From assembly GCA_025210295.1 (NCBI GenBank), contig JAOASC010000002.1, positions 62,001 to 126,000 on the forward strand: DNA of 64,000 nucleotides. The letters are read 5' to 3'. Below, piece after piece: positions 33,581 through 42,236 of the stretch. This DNA comes from Flavobacteriales bacterium. GTDB taxonomy: Bacteria; Bacteroidota; Bacteroidia; Flavobacteriales_D; Parvicellaceae. The notes beneath the pieces were generated by a model. The model ran no database searches. It was not told the origin of the DNA and worked only from the letters and a program-made list of their open reading frames with translations. The translations under genes and the position numbers were made by a program. Numbering within the stretch: position 1 is the first letter of the stretch; the number at the start of each line of letters is the position of its first letter.

Positions 33581-35578
33581 ATGAAAGAATTGTATTATAT
33601 ATTATTGTTAAGTGTATTTACTTTGGTTTCATCATGTAGTGTTGCACAACCAGGAAGATATTCAACATCAAGCAAGAAAGCGATCAAACTATACGAGGCA
33701 GGAAGAGCTTGTTTTAATCAAATGGATCCAACTACTGGAAAAAGATCTTTAGGTTGTGCTGAAGTGAACTTGAAAAAAGCACTCGATAAAGATCCAAAAT
33801 TTGCTGAAGCATATAGTTTGTTGTCAAATGTGTATGTAGAAAAAGGAGACTATAAACAGGCTGTAGCTTATAAAGAGGCAATGTTGCAAAAATCAACTAG
33901 GTTTTCTCCATCAGAATATTTCTATTTAGCTAATTTGCTCATGGCACAAGGAGAATATCAAAAATGTATGGGGTATGCTAGAAAATATTTAGAGGTAAGA
34001 AATCCGAATCCAGTATTTGTAAAAGCATGTCAAAAATACATTAGGAATTCAGAGTTTGGGATTCAGGCAAAACGTAGTCCTGTTCCTTTTGAACCAAAAA
34101 ATATGGGAGGGAATATTAATACTAAAAACCCGGAATATTTTCCTTCGTTGACTGCAGATGATAGTACTTTGTTGTTTACCAGAACAATAGATGATAGCCG
34201 AGTCCCTTATTTTCAAAAGCAAGAAGATATTTTTATTACGAATAAGAGTAGCGATGGAGTATGGAAAAATGCAGCTTCTGTAAGCCCTAGCATCAATACA
34301 GTAGCCAATGAGGGGGCGCCAACCTTATCTGCAGATGGGAAGTATATTATTATGGTGGGTTGTGCAACAGGTCCTGATGGAGAATATGGAAAAGGCAGAC
34401 AAGGGTATGGAAGTTGCGATTTATTTGTAAGTGAACGTATTGGAGATCAATGGACAGAACCAGTTAATATGGGTAAACCAATTAATTCAGGGCATTGGGA
34501 AACTCAACCTTGCTTTTCTTCTGATGGAAAAACCTTATATTTTGTAAGAGGCTTGGTAAAACATAGAGAGCGAAGAGACCCTAAGAATCAAGATATTTAT
34601 AAAACAGAAATATTGCCAAATGGCACATGGTCTAAACCAGAGAAGTTGGGAAGCAATGTTAATACGCCAGGAAGAGAAGAATCTGTTCAAATTCACCCTG
34701 ATGGACAAACGCTTTATTTTTCCTCAGATGGACATACAGGAATGGGGGGGCAAGATTTGTATATGAGTAGAATGGATGCTGCTGGAAGATGGGGAAAAGC
34801 AATCAACCTAGGTTATCCAATTAATACCCATAAAGATGAAAACAGTTTGTTGGTTTCTTCAGGAGGGAATATTGCGCTTTTTGCTTCAGATAGAGAGGGT
34901 GGTTTTGGAAGTTTGGATTTGTATTCTTTTGAATTGCCTAAAAAATATCAACCTATTGAAACAACTTTTATGAAAGGGTTGGTTTATGATCAAGACACAA
35001 AGAAACCTTTGGCTGCTAAGTTTCAACTCATCGATTTAAAAACGAATAAGGTCTTTAAAGCAGCAATTGCCAATAGTGGAAGTGGAGACTTTATTGTTGC
35101 TTTGCCCAAAAACAAAGATTTTGCTTTGATAGCTGAACACGATGGTTACTTTTTCTATTCTAAAAATTATTCTGTAGATAAACTTAAAAGAAATGAAGAT
35201 GGCTTCTTAGTGGATGTCCCTATGCGACCAATGAAATCGGGAGATGTTTTTGTGCTAGAAAATATATTCTTTGATGTGAATAAGTATGAGTTAAAACCTG
35301 CATCTATTGCTGAATTAGAAAAGTTAAAAACTATTCTAGCAGAAAATACTAATCTTAAAATTGAATTGGGAGGGCATACAGATAGTGATGGTGATGATCG
35401 TCAAAATAAGGTCTTATCAGAAAATAGAGCAAAAGCAGTTGTTAATTGGCTAGTTGAAAAAGGAATAGACGCTGGAAGATTAACTTTTAAAGGGTATGGG
35501 GAAGAGCAGCCGGTTGTTCCGAACGATTCTCCAGATAACAAAGCAAAAAATAGACGTACAGAAGTAAGAATATTATAG
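33581..35578 (+). CDS. porE: PorE-like T9SS outer-membrane lipoprotein
   Basis: 665 residues. Lipoprotein signal (VSSCS, Cys19). Layout matches PorE: TPR region (about 30-155), a WD40-like PD40 beta-propeller (about 180-440, e.g. YFPSLTADDSTLLFTR), a carboxypeptidase-regulatory-like domain (about 460-545) and a C-terminal OmpA peptidoglycan-binding domain (about 550-665, with GGHTDSDGDDRQN and NRRTEV). PorE links the T9SS to peptidoglycan in Porphyromonas. This agrees with several T9SS cargo proteins in the window. Other OmpA/TPR/propeller proteins share the layout, so paralogy is possible. Confidence 0.8.
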   Translation: MKELYYILLLSVFTLVSSCSVAQPGRYSTSSKKAIKLYEAGRACFNQMDPTTGKRSLGCAEVNLKKALDKDPKFAEAYSLLSNVYVEKGDYKQAVAYKEAMLQKSTRFSPSEYFYLANLLMAQGEYQKCMGYARKYLEVRNPNPVFVKACQKYIRNSEFGIQAKRSPVPFEPKNMGGNINTKNPEYFPSLTADDSTLLFTRTIDDSRVPYFQKQEDIFITNKSSDGVWKNAASVSPSINTVANEGAPTLSADGKYIIMVGCATGPDGEYGKGRQGYGSCDLFVSERIGDQWTEPVNMGKPINSGHWETQPCFSSDGKTLYFVRGLVKHRERRDPKNQDIYKTEILPNGTWSKPEKLGSNVNTPGREESVQIHPDGQTLYFSSDGHTGMGGQDLYMSRMDAAGRWGKAINLGYPINTHKDENSLLVSSGGNIALFASDREGGFGSLDLYSFELPKKYQPIETTFMKGLVYDQDTKKPLAAKFQLIDLKTNKVFKAAIANSGSGDFIVALPKNKDFALIAEHDGYFFYSKNYSVDKLKRNEDGFLVDVPMRPMKSGDVFVLENIFFDVNKYELKPASIAELEKLKTILAENTNLKIELGGHTDSDGDDRQNKVLSENRAKAVVNWLVEKGIDAGRLTFKGYGEEQPVVPNDSPDNKAKNRRTEVRIL

Positions 35579-35666
35579 TTAAAAGCTGCCTTTCTGACAA
35601 GAATCATAAATCTTAAATGGATAAATGCTTATATTTACGGAAGCTAGATAAAAAACGCTAAAAGGT

Positions 35667-36326
35667 TTGGTTACAATATTACTCAACGGTGTCTTTTTTG
35701 GAGTCTTATTAAGTTTTTTAATAGGACCAGTCTTTTTTGTGTTACTCGAAACAAGTATCAAAAAGGGAGTGAAGCCAGCAATCTTTATAGATATAGGAGT
35801 GCTGTTGAGTGATATTTTATATTTAATTGCTGCTTATTTCTTTGCGCAAAAAATTTTAGAAAGCCTTAATGAAAACAGTTATATCAAGTATGTAGCTTCT
35901 GCAGTCTTTATTTTTATGGGGGTACTTTCTATCTTAAAAAAGCAATCTCCGCAAAAAGGAAGGAATATCGATGTAGAAGCTTTAGATACCCCTTCTGAAA
36001 TGGATACCATTATCTTTAGAAAAAGGACTTATTTAACCTATATCTTAAAAGGAATTGGGTTAAATGCAATTAATCCTGGGGTTTTAGTTTATTGGATTGC
36101 AGCTTGTACAACAGCTACTGAAGAATTACATATACCTGAGCATTTATTGGTTTATTATTTTGTGGCTACATTAGGAACAATGTTTGGAATTGATGTGCTA
36201 AAAATATACTACGCAAGTAAACTGAAAAACAAGTTAACAGCAAAAGCATTACATCGAATAAGTGTGGTTGTAGGCTGTGTCCTGATAGGATTTGGTGTAG
36301 TGATTGCTTTTAAAGATATCAGTTAA
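35667..36326 (+). CDS. LysE-family exporter
   Basis: 219 residues with six helices, the layout of LysE/RhtB amino-acid exporters (FLIGPVFFVLLETSIKKGVKPA). The only start is TTG 35667, with AAAAGG just before it; an in-frame stop lies at 35649. A near-match -7 box (TATATTTA at 35630) precedes it. The GNAT gene starts one base after its stop. Confidence 0.8.
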   Translation: MVTILLNGVFFGVLLSFLIGPVFFVLLETSIKKGVKPAIFIDIGVLLSDILYLIAAYFFAQKILESLNENSYIKYVASAVFIFMGVLSILKKQSPQKGRNIDVEALDTPSEMDTIIFRKRTYLTYILKGIGLNAINPGVLVYWIAACTTATEELHIPEHLLVYYFVATLGTMFGIDVLKIYYASKLKNKLTAKALHRISVVVGCVLIGFGVVIAFKDIS

Positions 36327-36327
36327 G

Positions 36328-36768
36328 ATGATTAGAAAGTATACTGAGAAAGACTTTGATAAAGTTGTTCAGTTATTACGGCTTAATACTCCTCAATTTT
36401 TTCATCCCTCCGAAGAAAAAGATTTTATTCACTATTTAACTCATTTAAAAGAAGATTACTTGGTGGTAGAGCAAGACAATGATGTAGTGGGTGCCGGAGG
36501 AATCAATTATTGCGTTGGAGATGACCAAGAAGTAAGGTTTTCTTGGGATGTAGTTCATCCAAATTACCAAGGAAAAGGAATAGGAAAGAGCTTAGTAGAG
36601 TATCGAATTGATTGGGTTAAAAATAATCGAAAAGAAAAAAAAGTTGTGGTGCGTACTTCGCAATTAGCCACTCTCTTTTATCAAAAGTTTGGATTTAAAT
36701 TACAAACAATAACTCAAAATTTTTGGGCAGAGGGCCTAGATTTATACTTAATGCATTTAAAATTGTAG
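36328..36768 (+). CDS. GNAT N-acetyltransferase
   Basis: 146 residues from ATG 36328, which follows the LysE stop by one base. Acetyl-CoA-binding motif A (WDVVHPNYQGKGIGKSLVEY, Q-x-x-G-x-G) and motif B (LATLFYQKFGFK) are present. Substrate unknown; context with an exporter and an FAD oxidoreductase suggests amino-acid-like substrates. Confidence 0.85.
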   Translation: MIRKYTEKDFDKVVQLLRLNTPQFFHPSEEKDFIHYLTHLKEDYLVVEQDNDVVGAGGINYCVGDDQEVRFSWDVVHPNYQGKGIGKSLVEYRIDWVKNNRKEKKVVVRTSQLATLFYQKFGFKLQTITQNFWAEGLDLYLMHLKL

Positions 36769-36770
36769 TG

Positions 36771-37826
36771 ATGTTAGATTATATTATTGTAGGGCAAGGA
36801 TTGGCAGGGTCTGTTTTAGCAATGGAACTAATGGAGAGAGGGAAGAGCGTAAAAGTGATAGATAATTCTCACCATTTATCTTCATCAAATATAGCAGGGG
36901 GCTTAGTACATCCTATGTCGTTTAAACGTACAATTTTAAGTTGGAATGCAGCTTTATTATCCGATTATTCCATAACATATTACCAAGAAAAAGAAAACGC
37001 GTTGAATTGTACATTCTTTGAACCTTTAACGTTTTTAAGGTTGTTTGGTTCTATTGAAGAACAAAATACTTGGTTTGCAAAGCAATCGATAGCGCCTTTT
37101 GATCAAGTATTGTTTGATTTTAAAGATGATTTATCGTCGTATAATGTTAAGAATAATAAAGGGCTGGGTCGGGTAAACTGGTCTTATCGTTTGCATGTAA
37201 GTGTCTTTTTAGAGGCAATAAAAAAAGAATTAAAAGCAAAAGAAGCAATCATAGAAGAACAATTCGATTACAATAGCTTAATGATAATGGATGAGGGGGT
37301 TGAGTATAAAGAAATTAAAGCTAATGGGGTTATTTTTTGTGAAGGGCATCAGTCTATTCATAACCCATATTTACAATATTTACCAGAGAATTTGACTAAG
37401 GGAGAAATTTTAAGAATTAAAGCCCAAAACTTGCCTCCTTATGCATTAAGTAAAAATTGTTTTGTATTGCCGTTAGGTAAATCAGAGTATATATTGGGGG
37501 CGACCTACGATTGGGGAAGCAAAGATTATTTAAAAACTATAGAAGCTAAAGAAGAGCTATTAGAAAAGTTTAGTAATATTAGTGATGAAAAAGTTGAAGT
37601 TTTGGAACAAAGAGTAGGAATTCGACCAACAACTATCGATCGAAAGCCTATTTTAGGAACACATCCAGCAATTCCTGTAATACATGTTTTTAATGGCTTA
37701 GGAAGTAAGGGAGTGCAATTAGCTCCATATTATGCTAAAAGGATGAGTGAATTTTTGCTTGACGATAGAACACTAGAAAAGGAAATCAATATCACTCGAT
37801 TTACTAAAAAATATTATAAAGATTAA
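36771..37826 (+). CDS. FAD-dependent oxidoreductase (DAO family)
   Basis: 351 residues from ATG 36771, two bases after the GNAT stop; the longer start at 36723 lies within GNAT and has no support. N-terminal FAD-binding VGQGLAGSVLAMELMERGK, later GGLVHPMSFKRT, and a C-terminal GIRPTTIDRKPILG, typical of D-amino-acid oxidase-like enzymes (glycine/sarcosine oxidase or MnmC-like). No MnmC methyltransferase part is present. Last gene of the LysE-GNAT-FAD operon. Confidence 0.85.
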   Translation: MLDYIIVGQGLAGSVLAMELMERGKSVKVIDNSHHLSSSNIAGGLVHPMSFKRTILSWNAALLSDYSITYYQEKENALNCTFFEPLTFLRLFGSIEEQNTWFAKQSIAPFDQVLFDFKDDLSSYNVKNNKGLGRVNWSYRLHVSVFLEAIKKELKAKEAIIEEQFDYNSLMIMDEGVEYKEIKANGVIFCEGHQSIHNPYLQYLPENLTKGEILRIKAQNLPPYALSKNCFVLPLGKSEYILGATYDWGSKDYLKTIEAKEELLEKFSNISDEKVEVLEQRVGIRPTTIDRKPILGTHPAIPVIHVFNGLGSKGVQLAPYYAKRMSEFLLDDRTLEKEINITRFTKKYYKD

Positions 37827-37854
37827 GTTTTTAGGTCGTTTTTATGCATAAAAA

Positions 37855-37886
37855 AAAGCTACTATTCTAGAACAGTAGCTTTTTTA
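37855..37886. terminator. Bidirectional terminator
   Basis: Stem AAGCTACT with AGTAGCTT (one mismatch inside) and A/T runs on both sides, between the convergent FAD oxidoreductase and SRPBCC genes. Confidence 0.85.
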
Positions 37887-37902
37887 CTTTATTGTCATGT
37901 AA

Positions 37903-38436
37903 TTATTTAACGAGTTGTTCGATGTTTTTTAGCCCCTTTTCAAAGTCAGGTCCCATCATTTGATCTAAATCCATGAATAACATCATTGGTCTTTGCCCAA
38001 ATGGAATATCGCCAGTATCATACCAATTCACTAATGTTTTTCCATCTTGTTCTGTTAAAGTAAAACCTCCTGTAGAATGCATTTCCCAAGGCTCAGTAAA
38101 GCTTAGGTCGTAAGTTAGACTTTCATTTTCTTTAACGTTGGTAAATGTCATCCCTCCTTTTCCAGAAGTTTCAGGATTACCTGTCCAAGAGTTTGAGTGT
38201 CCAACGGTAGCAGGTGTACCTTCAATAGTATTAACCATTGTAGGATCTTTTTCTTTCCAAGGGCTCCAATTTTCCCATGCGTTGAAGTCAGCGATTTGAC
38301 TCCATACTTTGTTGGGCGCAGCATCAATTAGTAATGCTCTTTCAACTTTGTAATTAGAAGGGCCAAATAACCCTAGTATAATGTAGATAACAACAAGTGT
38401 TAACAACACAATACCAATACCTTTTAAAATTTTCAT
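37903..38436 (-). CDS. SRPBCC/polyketide-cyclase-like protein
   Basis: 177 residues. An N-terminal hydrophobic helix (KGIGIVLLTLVVIYIIL) followed by the START-like fold: VERALLIDAAPNKVWSQIAD, NWSPWKEKDP, and a C-terminal helix. Members bind small hydrophobic ligands in a cavity. A -7 box precedes it at 38463. Ligand unknown. Confidence 0.8.
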   Translation of the reverse strand: MKILKGIGIVLLTLVVIYIILGLFGPSNYKVERALLIDAAPNKVWSQIADFNAWENWSPWKEKDPTMVNTIEGTPATVGHSNSWTGNPETSGKGGMTFTNVKENESLTYDLSFTEPWEMHSTGGFTLTEQDGKTLVNWYDTGDIPFGQRPMMLFMDLDQMMGPDFEKGLKNIEQLVK

Positions 38437-38462
38437 AGCGTAATAAGTGTTTTAATAATGAG

Positions 38463-38470
38463 CAAATGTA
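38463..38470 (-). promoter_or_regulatory. Bacteroidota -7 box (TACATTTG)
   Basis: Exact TAnnTTTG match on the minus strand, 26 bases before the SRPBCC ATG. No well-spaced TTG was seen. Confidence 0.4.
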
Positions 38471-38478
38471 TAAAAAAA

Positions 38479-39450
38479 TTAATAACCACATTTGGCTCTT
38501 ACACGTGCTAAAGTTTGGTCGGCTACTTTCTTAGCTTTAGCAGCTCCCTCCTCCAATACTTTGTCTATTTCATGTTTGTTTTCCATGTAATAGTTGTAAC
38601 GTTCTCTGGCTTCTTCAAAACGAGTTAAGATGGCGTTGAGTAGATCCTTTTTTGCATGTCCCCATCCATATCCACCTGCTTCTAATTGAGCTTTCATTGC
38701 TGCAGCTTCTTCTGGTGATGCAATTAATTGATATAATTGATAAACAGTAGAAGATTCAGCATCTTTAGGCTCTTCTAGAGGAGTGTCATCAGTAATGATA
38801 TTTTTGTTGATGACTTTTTTTAACGCATTTTTTGGCAAGAAAATATTGATAAAGTTATTTCTTGATTTACTCATTTTCTCACCATCGGTTCCTAGTATAA
38901 GTTGCGTTTCTTCGTTGACTTTTGCTTGGGGTAAAATTAATGTTTCTCCCATTTTATGGTTAAATCTGCTGGCAACATCCCTCGCAAATTCTAAGTGTTG
39001 CATTTGATCTTTTCCAACAGGAACAATGTCGGCATCATATAGTAAAATATCAGCAGCCATCAACATTGGATAGGTAAATAGTCCTGCATTAACATCTTCT
39101 AAACGATCGGCTTTGTCTTTAAAAGAGTGTGCAAGAGCAAGCCTAGAATAAGGAAAAAAACAGTTTAAATACCAAGTTAACTCTGTTACTTCAGGAATGT
39201 TAGACTGTCTGTAGAATACAGTGTTCTCGGTGTTTAAACCAAGAGCAAGCCACGTAGCTGCAGTAGAATAAGTATTTTCTCTTAGTTGCTCGCCATCTTT
39301 AATCTGTGTGAGTGTATGGAGGTCAGCAATAAAAAGAAATGAATCGTTCTCTTTATTGTTAGCCATGTCAATTGCTGGTAAAATTGCCCCTAAAATATTT
39401 CCTAAGTGAGGGGTTCCTGTACTTTGTATTCCAGTAAGTATTCTTGCCAT
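38479..39450 (-). CDS. trpS: Tryptophanyl-tRNA synthetase
   Basis: 323 residues, class I synthetase. GIQSTGTPHLGN contains the HIGH-type motif, and DGEKMSKSRNNF the KMSKS loop. It charges tRNA-Trp. Its promoter region faces that of plsC. Confidence 0.97.
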   Translation of the reverse strand: MARILTGIQSTGTPHLGNILGAILPAIDMANNKENDSFLFIADLHTLTQIKDGEQLRENTYSTAATWLALGLNTENTVFYRQSNIPEVTELTWYLNCFFPYSRLALAHSFKDKADRLEDVNAGLFTYPMLMAADILLYDADIVPVGKDQMQHLEFARDVASRFNHKMGETLILPQAKVNEETQLILGTDGEKMSKSRNNFINIFLPKNALKKVINKNIITDDTPLEEPKDAESSTVYQLYQLIASPEEAAAMKAQLEAGGYGWGHAKKDLLNAILTRFEEARERYNYYMENKHEIDKVLEEGAAKAKKVADQTLARVRAKCGY

Positions 39451-39469
39451 TTTGCTTGTTTTTGAATTG

Positions 39470-39477
39470 CAAAAATA
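39470..39477 (-). promoter_or_regulatory. Bacteroidota -7 box of trpS (TATTTTTG)
   Basis: Exact match on the minus strand, 19 bases before the trpS ATG. The leader would be about 12 nt. Confidence 0.5.
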
Positions 39478-39529
39478 ATGGTATTCTGTTCACAAGAGAG
39501 ATTTATAGGAGCAAATTAGAGAAAAAAAT

Positions 39530-39537
39530 TAACTTTG
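39530..39537 (+). promoter_or_regulatory. Bacteroidota -7 box of plsC (TAACTTTG)
   Basis: Exact match 8 bases before the plsC ATG at 39546, so the mRNA leader would be about 2 nt. It supports ATG 39546 over starts upstream of it. Confidence 0.5.
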
Positions 39538-39545
39538 CTTTCAGA

Positions 39546-40292
39546 ATGAGAAAGCAGTTTGGTATATTTCGTTTTATTTATAAACTCTATTTTGGGGTGG
39601 TGTACCTTTCATTAGGAATAGTAATGTATCCGTTTATGTTACTATTTATTAGAGGAGAAAAAAGGGTGAGAAATGGGATTATTATTAAACGAATTTGGTC
39701 TAGAATAGTTTGTTGGTTAGTATTCGTTAGGCCCAAAGTGGTTTTTGAGGAAGAATTACCCCACGATCAACCTTATATTTTTTGTCCCAATCACACATCT
39801 TATCTAGATATCGTAATGCTCTATTTAATGTTGCCACATCATATTGCATTTTTAGGAAAAGCAGAGATTTTAAAGTGGCCCATTATTAGTTTGTTTTTTA
39901 AAAGAGGCGTTGATATTCCTGTATATAGAGATGGAAATAAAAAAGCGTTAGATTGCCTTGTTCCTGCAGCCAATGAATTAAAAAATAAACGTTCGATAGT
40001 CATCTTTCCCGAGGGGAAAATCCCAGAGAACACACCTAAAATGACAGCATTTAAACGTGGTGCTTTTGCATTAGCTGTACAAAATAATGTACCAATAGTT
40101 CCTATTACCTTTTACAATAACTGGAGGTTGTTTAGCGATCATACCGATTTGTTTGGTCCTGCTCAGCCAGGGGTGTCAAAAGCTAAGGTTCATCAACCAT
40201 TATACCCAAAAGATTTTAAAGATTTATTATCTTTGCGTAACGAAACATTTCGAGTAATCGATACGGAACTGAAGAATTATGGAAATAAATAA
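39546..40292 (+). CDS. plsC: 1-acyl-sn-glycerol-3-phosphate acyltransferase
   Basis: 248 residues from ATG 39546. PlsC signatures: NHTSYLDIV (H-x4-D) at about 85-93, and FPEGKIPENT later. N-terminal hydrophobic helix. It makes phosphatidic acid in phospholipid synthesis. It overlaps gatC by 14 bp. The longer frame from 39444 would cover trpS and the -7 box. Confidence 0.9.
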   Translation: MRKQFGIFRFIYKLYFGVVYLSLGIVMYPFMLLFIRGEKRVRNGIIIKRIWSRIVCWLVFVRPKVVFEEELPHDQPYIFCPNHTSYLDIVMLYLMLPHHIAFLGKAEILKWPIISLFFKRGVDIPVYRDGNKKALDCLVPAANELKNKRSIVIFPEGKIPENTPKMTAFKRGAFALAVQNNVPIVPITFYNNWRLFSDHTDLFGPAQPGVSKAKVHQPLYPKDFKDLLSLRNETFRVIDTELKNYGNK

Positions 40293-40569
40293 TGAAACTG
40301 TAGCTAAAATCGCTAGTTTGTCTAAGCTTTCTTTCTCAGGAGAAGAGCAAGAAGCCATCAAAAATGACATGAATAAAATGTTAGAATTTGTTGGGAAATT
40401 AAATGAGGTGAATACAGATGGAGTTGAACCGCTAATTCACATGTCAGATGAAGTAAATGTTTTAAGACCTGATGTTAATGTTGTTTCGATTTCGCAAGAG
40501 GAAGCGTTAAAAAATGCTCCTAAAAAAGATTCAACTTATTTTAAAATACCTAAGGTGTTAAACTCTTAA
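40279..40569 (+). CDS. gatC: Glu-tRNA(Gln)/Asp-tRNA(Asn) amidotransferase subunit C
   Basis: 96 residues, the normal length. N-terminal helix pair (ETVAKIASLSKLSFSGEEQE) and the VEPLIHMSDEVNVLRPDV segment that wraps GatA. Used to make Gln-tRNA or Asn-tRNA by amidation. It overlaps plsC by 14 bp; gatA/gatB are not in the window. Confidence 0.93.
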   Translation: MEINNETVAKIASLSKLSFSGEEQEAIKNDMNKMLEFVGKLNEVNTDGVEPLIHMSDEVNVLRPDVNVVSISQEEALKNAPKKDSTYFKIPKVLNS

Positions 40570-40580
40570 GGATCGACGTT

Positions 40581-40814
40581 ATGAAAAAAATAATTGTTTT
40601 CATTATTATATTGTTTGGGTCGTTGCAAAACTTTGCTCAAGGATGCTCAACTTGTAGGGCTCAAATAGAGTCTGCCGAAGGTTCAGATTTAAGCGTTGGT
40701 AATGGACTAAATACAGGGATTTATATTTTAATGGGAGTTCCTTATGTCATTTTGTTTTTTCTGTTTCGTAAACAAATTATAGGCTTTATTAAAGATTTAA
40801 AAACACTGCCTTAA
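40581..40814 (+). CDS. Small membrane protein with CxxC
   Basis: 77 residues: signal peptide (LFGSLQNFAQ), mature start GCSTCRAQIES with a CxxC pair, then one membrane helix (about 45-63) and a basic tail. Small proteins of this form recur in Bacteroidota near housekeeping genes. No function known. It follows gatC by 11 bp. The CxxC would face the periplasm. Confidence 0.65.
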   Translation: MKKIIVFIIILFGSLQNFAQGCSTCRAQIESAEGSDLSVGNGLNTGIYILMGVPYVILFFLFRKQIIGFIKDLKTLP

Positions 40815-40823
40815 GCGACTTTA

Positions 40824-40855
40824 TTTGTTGAATACAAATCTATAATGTATCTTTG
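40824..40855 (+). promoter_or_regulatory. Promoter of the metH riboswitch leader
   Basis: TTTG at 40824-40827, 20 bases, then TATCTTTG at 40848-40855: both boxes of the Bacteroidota consensus at the right spacing. Predicted start about 40862, just ahead of the SAM-I aptamer. Confidence 0.75.
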
Positions 40856-40874
40856 AAGAAGTTCTTACAAAGAT

Positions 40875-40965
40875 AATCTTATAAAGAAAGGTGGAGGGAT
40901 TGGCCCTTTGAAGCCTTGGCAACCCATTCTGAGAATGAAGGTGCCAATTCCAAATAGATAAGTTA
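40875..40965 (+). promoter_or_regulatory. SAM-I (S-box) riboswitch
   Basis: P1 pairs about 40876-40882 with 40958-40964. Conserved core: AAAGAAAGGTGGAGGGATTG, GGCCC, AAGCC, TTGGCAACCC and GGTGCCAATTCC in the usual order and spacing. It binds S-adenosylmethionine and, with the terminator that follows, should shut off metH when SAM is plentiful. Confidence 0.9.
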
Positions 40966-40979
40966 GATATAATATTTGC

Positions 40980-41017
40980 AAAAATCTCTTTCAATCTGTT
41001 TGGAAGGGATTTTTTTG
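40980..41017 (+). terminator. Riboswitch expression-platform terminator
   Basis: A 13-bp stem (AAAAATCTCTTTC with GGAAGGGATTTTT, two G-U pairs), a 10-nt loop and a T run, 14 bases after the aptamer. This is the OFF structure of a SAM-I switch. Confidence 0.85.
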
Positions 41018-41050
41018 TTTGAAGTTGTGTGTAGCTAATAGAATAATCAA

Positions 41051-42055
41051 ATGGCAAATATTTTAGAAGAAATAAAGAAAAGAATTTTAGTGCTGGATGG
41101 AGCAATGGGGACAATGATTCAACAGTATAAACTTGAAGAAGAGGATTTTAGAAAAGGCTGGTTCGAAAATCATAAAAGTCCACTAAAGGGAAATAATGAT
41201 TTGTTGTCGCTAACTCGACCAGAAATAATAAAGGCTATTCATGCTAAGTATTTTGAAGCTGGGGCTGACATTATAGAAACCAATACATTTAGTGGGACTT
41301 GGATTGCTCAAGCTGATTATGATTTGGAAAAATATGCTTATGACATTAATTTTTATGGAGCAAAAATAGCTAGAGAAGTTGCAGACGAATACACGGCTAA
41401 AAATCCAGATAAACCTCGTTTTGTAGCAGGGTCAATTGGTCCAACAAATAGAACAGCTTCCATCTCTCCTGATGTTAATAATCCAGCGTTTAGGAATATC
41501 TCTTATGATGAATTAGTAGATGCCTATACCGAACAGGCTCGAGGGCTAATTGAAGGTGGGGCGGATGTGTTGTTAGTGGAAACAATATTTGATACGTTAA
41601 ATGCAAAAGCAGCATTGTTTGCTATTCAAACCGTTTACGATGAAGTTGGAAAAATATTGCCAATTATGGTTTCAGGAACAATTACGGATGCTAGTGGAAG
41701 AACCTTAACAGGGCAGACAACTGAAGCTTTTCATATCTCTATGCAACATGCCCCATTATTATCAATTGGCTTAAACTGTGCTTTAGGAGCAAAGGATATG
41801 AAACCCTATTTGTCCGTTTTAGCCAAAGAAAGTCCTTTTGGAGTAAGTGCGCATCCAAATGCAGGACTTCCTAATGAATTTGGAGAGTATGATGAGACTC
41901 CAGAGATGATGGGAGAACAAATAAGAGACTTCCTAGAAAATAATTTATTAAATATTGTAGGAGGTTGTTGTGGGACTTCTCCTGCGCACATCAAGGTGAT
42001 TGCAGATATAGCCGCAGAATATAAACCTAGAGCCTATCAATTGCAAAAAGGGTAG
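41051..42055 (+). CDS. metH: Methionine synthase, homocysteine-binding half
   Basis: 334 residues, one Hcy-binding domain. [19 protein letters not shown], and zinc Cys ligands in GLNCALG and [11 protein letters not shown] are present. It is the first module of MetH as a separate protein, with the rest encoded downstream. Transcription is controlled by the SAM-I riboswitch just upstream. Confidence 0.93.
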   Translation: MANILEEIKKRILVLDGAMGTMIQQYKLEEEDFRKGWFENHKSPLKGNNDLLSLTRPEIIKAIHAKYFEAGADIIETNTFSGTWIAQADYDLEKYAYDINFYGAKIAREVADEYTAKNPDKPRFVAGSIGPTNRTASISPDVNNPAFRNISYDELVDAYTEQARGLIEGGADVLLVETIFDTLNAKAALFAIQTVYDEVGKILPIMVSGTITDASGRTLTGQTTEAFHISMQHAPLLSIGLNCALGAKDMKPYLSVLAKESPFGVSAHPNAGLPNEFGEYDETPEMMGEQIRDFLENNLLNIVGGCCGTSPAHIKVIADIAAEYKPRAYQLQKG

Positions 42056-42169
42056 GAGTGGCATCCTTTTTTTGTTCACAAATGCTTTTCCTTGGATAAG
42101 GGAGATGAAGAAGATGGTGAAAATGATGCTTAATATTTGTACTAAAAAAAGATATAGCGGATAACCTGA

Positions 42170-42188
42170 CTCCAATCTTAGATTGGAG
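42170..42188 (+). other. Hairpin between the metH halves
   Basis: Perfect 8-bp stem CTCCAATC-TTA-GATTGGAG, in the 181-bp gap between the two metH genes, about 50 bases before the second ATG. No T run follows, so it is not a terminator; it may protect or pause the RNA. Confidence 0.4.
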
Positions 42189-42236
42189 GTTTGCCCAAAA
42201 TATTATTCAAGTTACATTGTACTTAATACATTAATA

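Noticed and set aside
36723..36770. Long start for the FAD oxidoreductase
   Set aside because: It lies inside the GNAT gene; ATG 36771 begins the FAD-binding strand directly.
42056..42090. Terminator after the first metH half
   Set aside because: A T run is present (CCTTTTTTTG) but the stem is only about 4 bp; too weak to call.
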